IMG/VR virus record: IMGVR_UViG_3300046463_000103
Coordinates: 1-28,976 of that record
DNA length: 28,976 nucleotides
Strand: one strand, 5' to 3'
Origin: a virus
A model generated the notes under the pieces. The model was not told where the DNA came from. It made no database searches and saw nothing but the letters and a program-made list of their open reading frames with translations. The position numbers and the translations under genes are program-made. Shown in pieces: positions 13,975 to 22,787 of the stretch (its first letter is position 1; the number at the start of each line of letters is the position of its first letter).

Positions 13975-16900
13975 GTGGCCAAGAAAAATAAAACAGTAAC
14001 ACAGATCGTAGGCTACCGGTATTATCTCGATTTCCTGATGGGCATATGCCGGGGCAGCGTCGATCAGTTGGTCGCGTTGCGGGCTGGCGACCTTCCGTTC
14101 TGGTCTGGGACGCAAGGCGGCAACGGCGTCATCCACATCGACCAGGGAGACTTGTTCGGCGGCGACAAAGGCGAGGGCGGGCTGGTTGGCGACCTCACGT
14201 TCATGCTCGGCGGTCCCGGTCAGACCATCGGTGACGGCATCAAGAATGCCATCGCGAGCGGTTCCAACAGTTCGAACGAAGGCAACTGGACTTTTCAGGA
14301 CGGCGTTGGCGTGTCGGACGAAGGCGCGACCTCTGAGAGCGCGGGAGACATTTCCGAGTTCATAGGCGTCACGACGATGTACTGGTCCGGCCAGATCATG
14401 TCGAACAACCCGTACCCCAAGCCGTGGAAAGCACGCACTCGACGGGCCTTGAACGGTTGGGGCACGCAGGGTTGCTGGTACCCCGAGAAGGCGGTCATCA
14501 GCTACGCGCCGCAGATCAGCGCGGGCACCGTTGGGGCGTGGGACGCCTCGGCCAACCTGCCGAAGCTGACAAGCGGCGTGGGCTTCGGCGGGCAGACCTT
14601 CAACGTGTCCGTGGCCGGTACTACCAATCTCGACGGGATCACCAATTGGAACTTCGGGGAGATGGCGAGTTTCAATGGCGACACCGTCAAGTGGGAGAAA
14701 GTAACTTCCGGCGAAACCGTCATCAAGGCGATGAACCCGGCGCATATCCTTTACCAGTGCATCACCGATCCATCCTGGGGTCGCGGCATGGACCGGGCGG
14801 AACTGGATAATGACGCCTGGGTCTACGCGGCCAACTACCTGTTTAACGAGCAATTCGGTCTGTGCATTCGCTGGTCGAAGGACGGCGACATCAACGATTT
14901 CATCCAGACGATCATCGACCACATCGGCGGCGCGTTGTACATCGACCGCGGTACTGGCCTCATGGTGCTGCGGCTGATCCGCAAGGATTACGATCTCGAC
15001 AAGCTGCCGGTGTTCACGTACTCGTCGGGGCTGCTGTCGGTCGATACCCAGGAAACCGGCGCGACCCTGGTCATCGCCAATGAGGTCGTGGTGAAGTGGC
15101 ACGATCCGATCCGCGATCAGGACCGGCAGACCAGGGTTCACAACCTCGCCTCGATGCAGTCGCTTGGCTACCCCATCTCCATGACGCGGGACTTCCCCGG
15201 CATTCCCGATCCCGATCTGGCGCAGCGGATAGCCTTGCGGGAACTGGAAGTTGGTTCCGCTGGCATCAAGCGGTTGAAGCTGCGGTTTGACCGGCGCGCG
15301 TGGCGGATGCAGCCCGGCATGGTCATGCGTATCCAGGCTCCCGACAAAGGCATCACCGACATGGTGCTGCGGGTCGTCACGTACGACGACGGCACCATGA
15401 TCGACGGCACGATCTCGATGGATTGCCTTCAGGACGTGTTCGGTATGCCGTCCACGGTCTACACCACGCCGGTCGATAACCCCACGACGGAGCGGCCATC
15501 GGGGGCCGCGCCGCCGATCAAGTACGAAGCCGTGCAAGAGGCGACGTACCTCGACATGCAACGTGGGCTGAACGCCGCCGACTTCGCCGCTGTCGGGGAT
15601 ACCGAGGGCGGCTTGATCGGGATGGCGGGGCGACCGAACACCGTCAGCCAGTACCCGGTCATGCTGGCGACACCAGTCGGCGGCAAGCAGGAACGCGATC
15701 CCGGCATCTTCGCTCCGACCGCCGTCTCGGGCCGTCCGCTGGGCTTCTACGACATCAACATCTTCGTCAGTAACGGCGCGGACCTCGACAAGCTGACAGT
15801 GGGCATGACCGGCGTGTTGGGAGGCGTGGAACTCGTACGGGTGGCGACGTTCACGCCAGCGAGCGGCACGATTGTCATCGACCGTGGCGGCGGCGACACC
15901 GTGCCGGTGCAGCATGTCGGCGGCGAGGTCGCGTTCTTCAATGACGTGACGATGAGCATGGCGTCCGAGGCGTACGAAACCGGCGACGTGCTTCACGCGC
16001 AGCTTCAGAACGTCGGGTCAGGCGCGGCGAGCGACATAAACCTGTCGCCGGTCCATGTCGTGCCTATCGTCGCACGGCACTTCATGCCGTACGTGATGGG
16101 CGACCTGCGGCTCAACGGTACCCCGGCGCTGTCGCCCACGACCATCGGTGTCAGCACTGGCAGCGCGGCGTTCACCTGGGCTTCGCGCAACCGTCTCCTG
16201 CAATCCGATCAGTTCATCCCGCACGATGGCGGGCCGGTGTCGGCTGAAGCCGGGACCACCTACACCGTTGAGGTCTGGGACACGGCGGCGGGCACGATCA
16301 TCCGCTCGCACGCCGGGTTGACCACCAGCAACTACACTTACAACGACGCCGAGAAGGCCAGTGGCGCACCGGACCCGGTGGCATTGACGTTTGTGTTCTA
16401 CACGATGCGTTCGGGCACTCGCAGCTTCAACATCTACCGCATACCGATCTACTACGTCTCGCATGGCGAGGGCGTCGGCCACGCCATGGGTGTCGGTCAG
16501 GCTGCGGCTGTCGGAAGTAACTTCCAACTGTCGGTCGGTCATGCGACGGGAACCTCGATGACGACAAACGCCGTTGGTTCGGCGGCTGGACACTTCATAG
16601 CAGTCGGTCACGCGGCTGGCTTCGGCGGTGTCCGCGTCGAGGCACGCGGCCTGTCCATGACAAACGGCGATGCGCTTGGCGTCGGCGCTCCGGTCGGCAT
16701 CATCACGAGCGATGAAAGCACGGCTAAGGGTGTCGGTGACGCGAACGCGCCAAACGTCTCCACCGGCTTCCTGACCGGCACTGGCAACGCTGTTGGACGT
16801 AGCGACGCCAGAGGTCTGCAAGGCTACGCTGGCAGCGCGGTGGGTCACGGTGTGGCCACGGGACGCGGTTCGTCCATCGTGTCCATAAGAGGTTCGGCCA

Positions 16901-17226
16901 TCGGTATCGGCGGCGCTGTCGCCATCCATCCTGAAACTGACGCGGGTATTGGCGAGGCCACCGGCACGGGTACCGCGGATGGTATTGGCTCGATAGTGCT
17001 TAGTAGTGTTGGCGTGGCGGCTGGTGTGGGCGCGGCGACTGGCGTGCCGGTGACGACGGTGGTAATCTCCGGCACCGGAGCGGCCAGCGGCACTGGCGCG
17101 ATGAGCGGTATCGGCGTTGGTGCTTTCGTGGCTGTCGGGTCAGCTAGTGGCGTCGGTTCCGCGAACGGAGTTGTACCATTCGACCACACTTACATGATCG
17201 CCGGTATCGGGGCGGTGATACCATGA
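13975..17226 (+). CDS. Tail tip hub / host-specificity protein, gpJ-like
   Basis: A 1083-residue central tip protein, the counterpart of lambda gpJ. The GTG at 13975 is chosen: it lies 2 bp after the previous stop and yields MAKKNKTVTQIVGYRYYLDF. Residues 1 to about 520 are the hub (MGICRGSVDQLVALRAGDLP, WSGTQGG, NNPYPKPWKAR, IQTIIDHIGGALYIDRGTGL, a common hub motif, and LRELEVGSAGIKRLKLRFDR). Residues about 530-820 are beta-rich, fibronectin-like (SAEAGTTYTVEVWDTAAG). Residues about 829-1083 are Gly/Ala/Val repeats of the form VGxAxGxG. Such glycine-rich arrays can build polyglycine-II receptor-binding tips in other phages; here that is inference. The palindrome at 16513 inserts GSNF into the repeat array; a degenerate copy is at 14697. 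Confidence 0.87.
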   Translation: MAKKNKTVTQIVGYRYYLDFLMGICRGSVDQLVALRAGDLPFWSGTQGGNGVIHIDQGDLFGGDKGEGGLVGDLTFMLGGPGQTIGDGIKNAIASGSNSSNEGNWTFQDGVGVSDEGATSESAGDISEFIGVTTMYWSGQIMSNNPYPKPWKARTRRALNGWGTQGCWYPEKAVISYAPQISAGTVGAWDASANLPKLTSGVGFGGQTFNVSVAGTTNLDGITNWNFGEMASFNGDTVKWEKVTSGETVIKAMNPAHILYQCITDPSWGRGMDRAELDNDAWVYAANYLFNEQFGLCIRWSKDGDINDFIQTIIDHIGGALYIDRGTGLMVLRLIRKDYDLDKLPVFTYSSGLLSVDTQETGATLVIANEVVVKWHDPIRDQDRQTRVHNLASMQSLGYPISMTRDFPGIPDPDLAQRIALRELEVGSAGIKRLKLRFDRRAWRMQPGMVMRIQAPDKGITDMVLRVVTYDDGTMIDGTISMDCLQDVFGMPSTVYTTPVDNPTTERPSGAAPPIKYEAVQEATYLDMQRGLNAADFAAVGDTEGGLIGMAGRPNTVSQYPVMLATPVGGKQERDPGIFAPTAVSGRPLGFYDINIFVSNGADLDKLTVGMTGVLGGVELVRVATFTPASGTIVIDRGGGDTVPVQHVGGEVAFFNDVTMSMASEAYETGDVLHAQLQNVGSGAASDINLSPVHVVPIVARHFMPYVMGDLRLNGTPALSPTTIGVSTGSAAFTWASRNRLLQSDQFIPHDGGPVSAEAGTTYTVEVWDTAAGTIIRSHAGLTTSNYTYNDAEKASGAPDPVALTFVFYTMRSGTRSFNIYRIPIYYVSHGEGVGHAMGVGQAAAVGSNFQLSVGHATGTSMTTNAVGSAAGHFIAVGHAAGFGGVRVEARGLSMTNGDALGVGAPVGIITSDESTAKGVGDANAPNVSTGFLTGTGNAVGRSDARGLQGYAGSAVGHGVATGRGSSIVSIRGSAIGIGGAVAIHPETDAGIGEATGTGTADGIGSIVLSSVGVAAGVGAATGVPVTTVVISGTGAASGTGAMSGIGVGAFVAVGSASGVGSANGVVPFDHTYMIAGIGAVIP
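14697..14709. repeat. Dispersed palindrome, degenerate
   Basis: GAAAGTAACTTCC: one mismatch. Encodes KVTS in the hub gene. Confidence 0.55.
16459..17208 (+). repeat. Glycine-rich degenerate repeat array in hub C-terminus
   Basis: About 250 residues built from short units such as GVGHAMGVGQAA, VGSAAGHFIAVGHAAG, ASGTGAMSGIGVGA and VGSASGVGSANGV. The consensus is roughly V/I-G-x-A-x-G-x-G with variable bulky residues between. DNA copies are diverged, so the array is not a recent slippage product. Confidence 0.8.
16513..16525. repeat. Dispersed palindrome, perfect
   Basis: GGAAGTAACTTCC inside the glycine-rich array of the hub; read as GSNF, the third possible frame. Confidence 0.95.
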
Positions 17227-17241
17227 ACGGGAGAGATCATC

Positions 17242-18792
17242 GTGGCTGATTGGTACGCAAGCAGCGCGGCCTATGCCCTCATTCCGGCGTTCGTGCCCAG
17301 CGCGGTTTACACGCTTGGCCAGTTCGTCAAGCCAACCGCGCCCACGTTCAAATCACTATGGGCGTTTCGTTGTACGACAGCGGGTACGGCTTCTACAGAA
17401 CCCTCGTGGCCCAACACGAACAATGCCACGATAACCACGGGGGGCGCGACTTTTACAAATATAACCGGGCAATCAACTTACGGTTGGAGCGCGGCGGCGG
17501 GTGATCTTCAGACGTTGCTTGGCGGTGTCGGTCCCAATCGTTTCGCGGCTGGCGATCGTATGTTCGTTTCCAGCGATCATAGTGAAACGCAGATATCAAA
17601 CACGACTTATGGCAGTAGCGCGTTTATCGTCGCCAGTTACACGGTTTGTCAGGTTTTGAGCGTCAATCGCGCTGGCAGCGTGCCGCCGGTCGCCGCCGAT
17701 CTGCTACCCGGCGCGACAGTTGCCGTGGGCGGCAGCGGCGTCGCGATGGTTATCGATGCTCTTTGCCCGGTCTATTATTACGGTATGAATTTTGTTTTCA
17801 CCGGAACCATTGTCAACGGGATATCTTTCAGTTCCGGCGGATCGAAGTCGCATTATTTTGATACCTGTCAGATATACATCAACACGACAGTAGCGTCAGC
17901 CGCCATATTCGCGAATAATCCAGCCGTGATTACGCTTTATAATTCATCGATCCGTTTTGGCCACACCAGCCAGTTTATTCGTGGCGGGGGCAACAATCAA
18001 AGTTTTGAGATAAACTGGCTCAACACGTCATCTCCTTTTGGCGGCGGCGTGGTGCCAGCCGTTTTGTTCAATCCACAGGCGGCTAAATTTCTGGTGACGG
18101 CGAGGGGCGTGGATTTCAGCGCATTGAATACGATTATGGTTCAAGAGCAAACTTCTTCAACCGTAGGCCAGGGCGGTAAATTTCTGTTTGATAGTTGCCG
18201 GATAGCCAGCGGGGTAACACGCTATAGTACCGCGAACATGGGTAATTGTACGGCCGTGGTGGAACTGGTGAACTGCTATGATGGGACCAGTTTTCTCAGC
18301 GAAACACATCAACCGACCGGCGACGTGACCACCGAGTTCACCATCACACTGTCCGGTGGGGCGCAGGACAACGTGGGCACGTTTTCTCATAAGATGGTCA
18401 GCAATACCAACATCGACAAATACGCCAACACGCTGACCAGTTTTTGGATGGACACCAACAACGCGACCATCGGCGGACCTCGCACCGCCACGGTTGAGTT
18501 CATATCCAGCGCATCGCTCAACAACGACGAGATCAGTCTGTTGCTGGAATACGAGGGCACCGCCGGATCGTCACTGGCCTCAATCGTCACCACCATGCCC
18601 GCCACGGTACTGACCACGCCGACTGCCGTCCCGACCTCGACGGCGACGTGGAACAGCAGCCCGGCGACACCCGTGCGGCAGCATCTTCAGGTCACGTTCA
18701 CGCCGCAGGTCTTGGGCCGCGTGCGAGGTCAGATCCGATTGGGTAAACCGAGTACGACTGTCTATGTCGATCCTCGGTTGATTTTAACCTGA
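17242..18792 (+). CDS. Tail fibre / decoration protein, beta-rich
   Basis: A 516-residue protein starting at GTG 17242 with GGGAGAG just upstream. The N-terminus (FVPSAVYTLGQFVKPTAPTF, LWAFRCTTAGTASTEPSW, ATFTNITGQSTYGW) is a module seen in phage structural and fibre proteins and resembles a carbohydrate-binding-like repeat. The middle (about 130-370) has repeating short strands with Asn and Thr (YFDTCQIYINTTV, LYNSSIRFGHTSQFIRGG), which suggests a right-handed beta-helix. The C-terminal 110 residues form a separate beta-sandwich-like part ending VYVDPRLILT. It is placed after the hub, so it is likely a side fibre or receptor-binding subunit. AT content is visibly higher here than in the tail genes. 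Confidence 0.6.
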   Translation: MADWYASSAAYALIPAFVPSAVYTLGQFVKPTAPTFKSLWAFRCTTAGTASTEPSWPNTNNATITTGGATFTNITGQSTYGWSAAAGDLQTLLGGVGPNRFAAGDRMFVSSDHSETQISNTTYGSSAFIVASYTVCQVLSVNRAGSVPPVAADLLPGATVAVGGSGVAMVIDALCPVYYYGMNFVFTGTIVNGISFSSGGSKSHYFDTCQIYINTTVASAAIFANNPAVITLYNSSIRFGHTSQFIRGGGNNQSFEINWLNTSSPFGGGVVPAVLFNPQAAKFLVTARGVDFSALNTIMVQEQTSSTVGQGGKFLFDSCRIASGVTRYSTANMGNCTAVVELVNCYDGTSFLSETHQPTGDVTTEFTITLSGGAQDNVGTFSHKMVSNTNIDKYANTLTSFWMDTNNATIGGPRTATVEFISSASLNNDEISLLLEYEGTAGSSLASIVTTMPATVLTTPTAVPTSTATWNSSPATPVRQHLQVTFTPQVLGRVRGQIRLGKPSTTVYVDPRLILT

Positions 18793-18793
18793 T

Positions 18794-18806
18794 GGAAGTT
18801 ACTTCC
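18794..18806. repeat. Dispersed palindrome, perfect, intergenic
   Basis: GGAAGTTACTTCC between the stop at 18792 and the ribosome binding site of paralogue A. Confidence 0.95.
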
Positions 18807-18820
18807 AAAGGAGATTGGTG

Positions 18821-20323
18821 ATGGCATATTCGTTTGGCGACTCGTTTGATCTGTACGCAACGGTGAACGATTTCGCCAATGGCTATTGGGACAGTTATGC
18901 CGCGAACACTTTTAGTCTGACCACCGGACGTTTCGCTGGTAGTTTGGCGTTGAATACTTCGTTTGCAGGGACCGGATTAACGAAGTCGTCCGGCGTCAAC
19001 GATGCCGCGCATCATATTGTTTGCGCGGTTCGTACGACCTCGACGCTCTCGGGTTCGACCGTATGTATGTATCTACAGTTGCTCGATGGAGTAACCGCGC
19101 AATGCTCGATCGGATTTAGGTCGGACGGAGCGATTTTGTTGATATCAGGAGGCCCGACGGGAACCACGTTGGCGACCTACACCGGCGCGATCACGGCGAT
19201 CAATACGTGGTACGCATTTGAGTTCGAAGTGTTCATCTCAGGCACCGCCGGATACATGAATGTCCGTAAGAACGGAAATACCAGCAACGACTTTTCATCG
19301 GCGACCAATTTGGCGACCCGTGTCAGCGCGAACAATTACGCCAACAAACTTTTGCTCGGGTTAAACAATTCCGTCGCGGTGCATCAGATCGACGATCTGT
19401 TCTGGCGTTCCGACGCGACGAGCGTGTCTTGGCTTGGCGATGTCAGATGTTACGTCAGAATGCCAGCGAATGATGTGAGTGTTCAGTTTTCGCGGACCCC
19501 ATTGGGTGTGTTGACGCAGACGGTACCGACGGTCGCGGGCACCATTAACGGTATTACCGCTAACCGAACGCAATTCACCGCGTTCACCGCCGCCTACGGC
19601 GGCGTTGTCAGCAGCGCGTCTGTATCCGTCAACACGGGCAACGCCGGAAGCGCGAAGTGCGCCATTTACGCCGATAACGGGAGTGGATTGCAACCCAGCA
19701 CAATATTGGCCACGGCCACGGCGTCTGTGACGCCGGTCCCAACGGGAACCATGACATTCACGTTTTCCCCCGGATTGACGGTTACGAAAGGCACGCTTTA
19801 TTGGATCGCCGTCAATACGGATACCGGCGGCGGATTTTTCAGTATTCCAGGTGGAAACTTTCTCACCGGGGCATTCGCCGCCGCCGCGTATTCTACTTTC
19901 CCGACAGCGAACCCGGTAGTAACAACGAACTCCAATCTTGTTCAAATGTCATGGACCTTCGCATCCACACCGGCGAACTGGCAAGCGGTGGCCGAGCCGC
20001 AGCAGGACGATGTCGCTTCCTATGTCTACGACAACACTCCCGGCCATGCCGACGCTTATGGCATCGCCACCATCACCGCCGTGCCCTCGACGGTCTACGC
20101 CGTCACCACGCGCGGCTACGTGCAGAAGAACGACGTTGGGAGCCGCACCATGGCCGTGCAGTTGAAGAGCGGCGGTACGACGGTGGCGACACCAACAGTC
20201 GTGCCCCAGGTCGGCCTCTGGACCTGGGCGTGGCGTACCGACGTGACCGATCCCAATACCGGAGTGGCCTGGACGCCAGCGGCGGTCAACGCCGTCAATG
20301 TCGGCCCGACGATACTAACCTGA
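18821..20323 (+). CDS. Putative fibre protein, LamG-like (paralogue A)
   Basis: A 500-residue protein. ATG 18821 is preferred over GTG 18818 and TTG 18815 because AAAGGAG (18807-18813) is well spaced for it. It begins MAYSFGDSFDLYATVNDFAN and continues with a concanavalin/LamG-like jelly-roll to about residue 210 (NTWYAFEFEVFISGTAGYMN, IDDLFWRSDATSVSWLGDV). A second beta domain of about 150 residues follows, then a C-terminal domain beginning EPQQDDVASYVYDNTPGHAD and ending GPTILT. The next gene is a full-length paralogue with the same domain order, so the pair arose by tandem duplication. A palindrome copy (18794-18806) lies directly before the ribosome binding site. Role as fibre or receptor-binding protein is inferred from position and fold class. 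Confidence 0.65.
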   Translation: MAYSFGDSFDLYATVNDFANGYWDSYAANTFSLTTGRFAGSLALNTSFAGTGLTKSSGVNDAAHHIVCAVRTTSTLSGSTVCMYLQLLDGVTAQCSIGFRSDGAILLISGGPTGTTLATYTGAITAINTWYAFEFEVFISGTAGYMNVRKNGNTSNDFSSATNLATRVSANNYANKLLLGLNNSVAVHQIDDLFWRSDATSVSWLGDVRCYVRMPANDVSVQFSRTPLGVLTQTVPTVAGTINGITANRTQFTAFTAAYGGVVSSASVSVNTGNAGSAKCAIYADNGSGLQPSTILATATASVTPVPTGTMTFTFSPGLTVTKGTLYWIAVNTDTGGGFFSIPGGNFLTGAFAAAAYSTFPTANPVVTTNSNLVQMSWTFASTPANWQAVAEPQQDDVASYVYDNTPGHADAYGIATITAVPSTVYAVTTRGYVQKNDVGSRTMAVQLKSGGTTVATPTVVPQVGLWTWAWRTDVTDPNTGVAWTPAAVNAVNVGPTILT

Positions 20324-20324
20324 A

Positions 20325-20337
20325 GGAAGTAACTTCC
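20325..20337. repeat. Dispersed palindrome, perfect, intergenic
   Basis: GGAAGTAACTTCC directly against the ATG of paralogue B, doubling as its ribosome binding sequence. Confidence 0.95.
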
Positions 20338-21840
20338 ATGGCATTTTCATTCGCCGACGGGTTCGATCTCTACGCGACAGGCACCATGGCCGAGGCGTAC
20401 AACGGTTATTGGGACAGCAGCCCAGGCACCAATCTCGCCGGTCCCATCGCAGGTAGGTTCGCGGGAAGCCGAGCCATGCAACCGGGTACCCAATCCACCA
20501 ACCCAGCCCTGGTCAAAGCCAGCAATGTCAACGACGCCGTGCATCATGTTGTCCTGGCCTACTATCAAACCAACGCGATCAGCGGTGTCGCCAATGGGTT
20601 TTTTATCACCTTACGCGATGGAGCAACCGCTCAATGCACCATCACGTTCCAATCCAACGGCAACATCGTCCTGACTTCGGGCGTTTCGATCGGCACGGTT
20701 CTGGCCACGTATGTCGGCGCGTTCAGCGTGACGACCACATGGTATGCCTTTGAGTTCGAGGTCGTTATCAACAACACCACAGGGTCTTTCGCCGTCCGCA
20801 AAAACGGCAATCCAGCGAACGATTTCACGGCCACCGGACTTAACACGCGCGGCGGTACGGCCAACAACTACGCGAACGCGATTGGTGTCGGATGGTATAG
20901 CACGTCAAATTCCTATATCGACGATTTCTTCTGGCGCAGCGACGCCACCAGCGTCGCGTGGATGGGCGATCTGCGGTGCGTGACGCGGATGCCCGTGACC
21001 GATGCGAGCGTGACATTCGGCGTGGCCGGAACAAGGACACAGGTCGGCACTGGAAGCACTGCATATTTCACCGCGGCGGGCACGCCGTCGGTTTATTTTC
21101 CGTTCGTCATGACAATCGCCGGATCGTTGGTGTCGATTTCCGAGTTCATTTACGCTTTCACCGGCACGGTCAAATGCGCGCTCTTCAACGATAACGGGTC
21201 GAACGCGCCGGGGACAGTGATAGCCACGTCGTCCACGGTAGTAACCAATCCGACGGGGGTTAGTTACATTTTCGCGTTTACCGGCGTGACTCTCGCCGTT
21301 GGGCAGAAAGTCTGGCTCGGCTTCTGCCCGAGTACCGCATCAACCAATTTCGTGCCATTTCAAAATGGTCTTACCCCTGTCGTCAGTGCCACCGTATCTT
21401 ACGCCAGCTTCCCGGTGGCGAACCCGACCGTGAACGCCGTTACCGCCGCCTTGACCTCGCCTACCGCCGCGACCTTCACCATCACGCCGATCAATAGCAG
21501 CGCGGTCAATGATCCCCAGCAGGACGCCACGACCAGCTACGTCTACGACAGCACGCCCGGTGATGCCGACTTCTACAACATCGGCACCATCGCCACGTCC
21601 GCTCCGATCACTCTCGCCGTCACGACACGGGGCTACATGCAAAAGAGCGATGTGGGCGGCAGAACGGCGGCGGTGCAGATCAAGAGCGGTGCGACAACCG
21701 TGGCCAGTCCGACGCTGACGCTGACCACGAGCGGCTGGCAGTGGGCGTATCGCACGGACATTGTCGATCCCAACACCGGCTCGGCCTGGACGGCTGCGGC
21801 GGTAGCAGCGGCCCAGGTCGGGCCGGTAACGGTGTCGTAG
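20338..21840 (+). CDS. Putative fibre protein, LamG-like (paralogue B)
   Basis: A 500-residue paralogue of the preceding gene, starting at ATG 20338. The start reads MAFSFADGFDLYAT, and both share WYAFEFEV, the VRKNGN-xx-NDF motif, DDxFWRSDATSV-W-GD, then QQDxxxSYVYDxTPGxAD and TTRGYxQKxDVG near the C-terminus. The middle domain (about 215-385) is much more diverged than the ends, as expected if it contacts a receptor. The palindrome at 20325-20337 directly abuts the ATG and also supplies the AAGGAAG ribosome binding sequence, so a protein bound to the DNA there, or an RNA hairpin, could influence expression. Confidence 0.65.
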   Translation: MAFSFADGFDLYATGTMAEAYNGYWDSSPGTNLAGPIAGRFAGSRAMQPGTQSTNPALVKASNVNDAVHHVVLAYYQTNAISGVANGFFITLRDGATAQCTITFQSNGNIVLTSGVSIGTVLATYVGAFSVTTTWYAFEFEVVINNTTGSFAVRKNGNPANDFTATGLNTRGGTANNYANAIGVGWYSTSNSYIDDFFWRSDATSVAWMGDLRCVTRMPVTDASVTFGVAGTRTQVGTGSTAYFTAAGTPSVYFPFVMTIAGSLVSISEFIYAFTGTVKCALFNDNGSNAPGTVIATSSTVVTNPTGVSYIFAFTGVTLAVGQKVWLGFCPSTASTNFVPFQNGLTPVVSATVSYASFPVANPTVNAVTAALTSPTAATFTITPINSSAVNDPQQDATTSYVYDSTPGDADFYNIGTIATSAPITLAVTTRGYMQKSDVGGRTAAVQIKSGATTVASPTLTLTTSGWQWAYRTDIVDPNTGSAWTAAAVAAAQVGPVTVS

Positions 21841-21842
21841 CG

Positions 21843-22727
21843 ATGGCCAACACCGCATGGAGTCCGACCGACAAGAGCGCCAATATCACGCTGACCGGCG
21901 GCAACCTTATCGCGACGGTGACAGCGGGCGGCGGTTTGGGTCTTCGCGCCGCCGACAAGCAACTTACCGGCAAGTTCTATTGGGAAATCACCGTCGGTAC
22001 GGCGGGAGGCACCGCGACCGGCGTCGGTATCGCCGGAGCCGCGTGGTCATTAACCGCGGGCTATAGCAGTCCAGGAGTATCCGCGCCTTCATCTGGCGTT
22101 ACTCGTTTCAACGGCACCATCTACACCGATGGTGTCACTTCCGGCTTTACGCTTGGCGCGTGGACCGGCGGACAACTAATCTGCATCGCGGTCGATTGTG
22201 TCGCTCGCCTGATCTGGTACCGTCTCGGCGCGGCTGGCAACTGGAATGGTTCCGCTTCAGCGAACCCCGCCACCGGGGTGGGCGGCGTCCCGACCAGCCT
22301 CAGTGGCGGTATCGCGCTTTATCCAAACGCATCCCTGTTCGGCAACGGCGATCAGGCGACCGCCAATTTCGGTGACGGCGCGTTCACCGGCACCGTGCCC
22401 AGCGGGTTCACGTCGGGCTTTACCGCTGGCGCGACAGCGCCGACCAACACGCTCGCCACTCAGGTCGCCGCAGAACACTGGCTGACGACGAACCCACAGG
22501 CCCAGGTCACTCAGGTCGCCGCCGAACACTGGTTCACCACTTCACCGACGGGCTTCGTCACGCAGGTAGCCGTAGAGGAATGGGCCACGACCAATGCCCT
22601 CGGCATGGTCACGCAGGTAGCGGTCGAGGAATGGGCCAGCGTCCAGGCGACGTATCCACGACCCGCCAACCCCACGACCGTTCTCAGCGCGTCACGCGCC
22701 GGGATTGGTTCGGTCGTGGTCAGATGA
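21843..22727 (+). CDS. SPRY-domain-like structural protein with 17-residue repeats
   Basis: A 294-residue protein starting at ATG 21843, 2 bp after the previous stop. Residues 1 to about 195 read as a SPRY/B30.2-like beta sandwich: ANITLTGGNLIATV, LTGKFYWEITVGT, VGIAGAAW, then CIAVDCVARLIWYRLG, NGSASANPATGVGG and ANFGDGAFTG-VPSGF. Phages use such domains in decoration or fibre proteins. Residues 206-273 are four tandem 17-residue units (TQVAAEHWLTTNPQAQV and relatives), and the C-terminus is short and hydrophobic. Cellular binding partner unknown. Confidence 0.65.
   Translation: MANTAWSPTDKSANITLTGGNLIATVTAGGGLGLRAADKQLTGKFYWEITVGTAGGTATGVGIAGAAWSLTAGYSSPGVSAPSSGVTRFNGTIYTDGVTSGFTLGAWTGGQLICIAVDCVARLIWYRLGAAGNWNGSASANPATGVGGVPTSLSGGIALYPNASLFGNGDQATANFGDGAFTGTVPSGFTSGFTAGATAPTNTLATQVAAEHWLTTNPQAQVTQVAAEHWFTTSPTGFVTQVAVEEWATTNALGMVTQVAVEEWASVQATYPRPANPTTVLSASRAGIGSVVVR
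22458..22661 (+). repeat. Four 51-bp tandem coding repeats
   Basis: Units at 22458-22508, 22509-22559, 22560-22610 and 22611-22661 encode TQVA[AV]E[HE]W plus nine variable residues. Units 1-2 and 3-4 are most alike, suggesting two rounds of duplication; the last unit has diverged at its end. Confidence 0.85.
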
Positions 22728-22735
22728 CACGTCTC

Positions 22736-22764
22736 TGGCCTTGGAAGTAACTTCCGGCTATAAT
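22736..22764 (+). promoter_or_regulatory. Predicted promoter with palindrome in the spacer
   Basis: TATAAT at 22759-22764 is a perfect -10. The -35 at the 17-bp position (TGGCCT, 22736-22741) matches only three of six bases. GGAAGTAACTTCC fills 22743-22755, inside the spacer. The geometry matches the promoter at 24083. It would drive the gene starting at 22788. Confidence 0.5.
22743..22755. repeat. Dispersed palindrome, perfect, in a promoter spacer
   Basis: GGAAGTAACTTCC, three bases before a perfect TATAAT. Confidence 0.95.
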
Positions 22765-22787
22765 CACTCACCCGAAAGGAATACGTC

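Noticed and set aside
15246-15258. GGAAGTTGGTTCC as another palindrome copy
   Set aside because: Two mismatches in one arm; not separable from chance.
13735-15996. 753-codon leftward open frame opposite the hub gene
   Set aside because: It is His/Arg/Asp-rich shadow sequence opposite a recognisable gpJ-like protein in GC-rich DNA, with no domain of its own.
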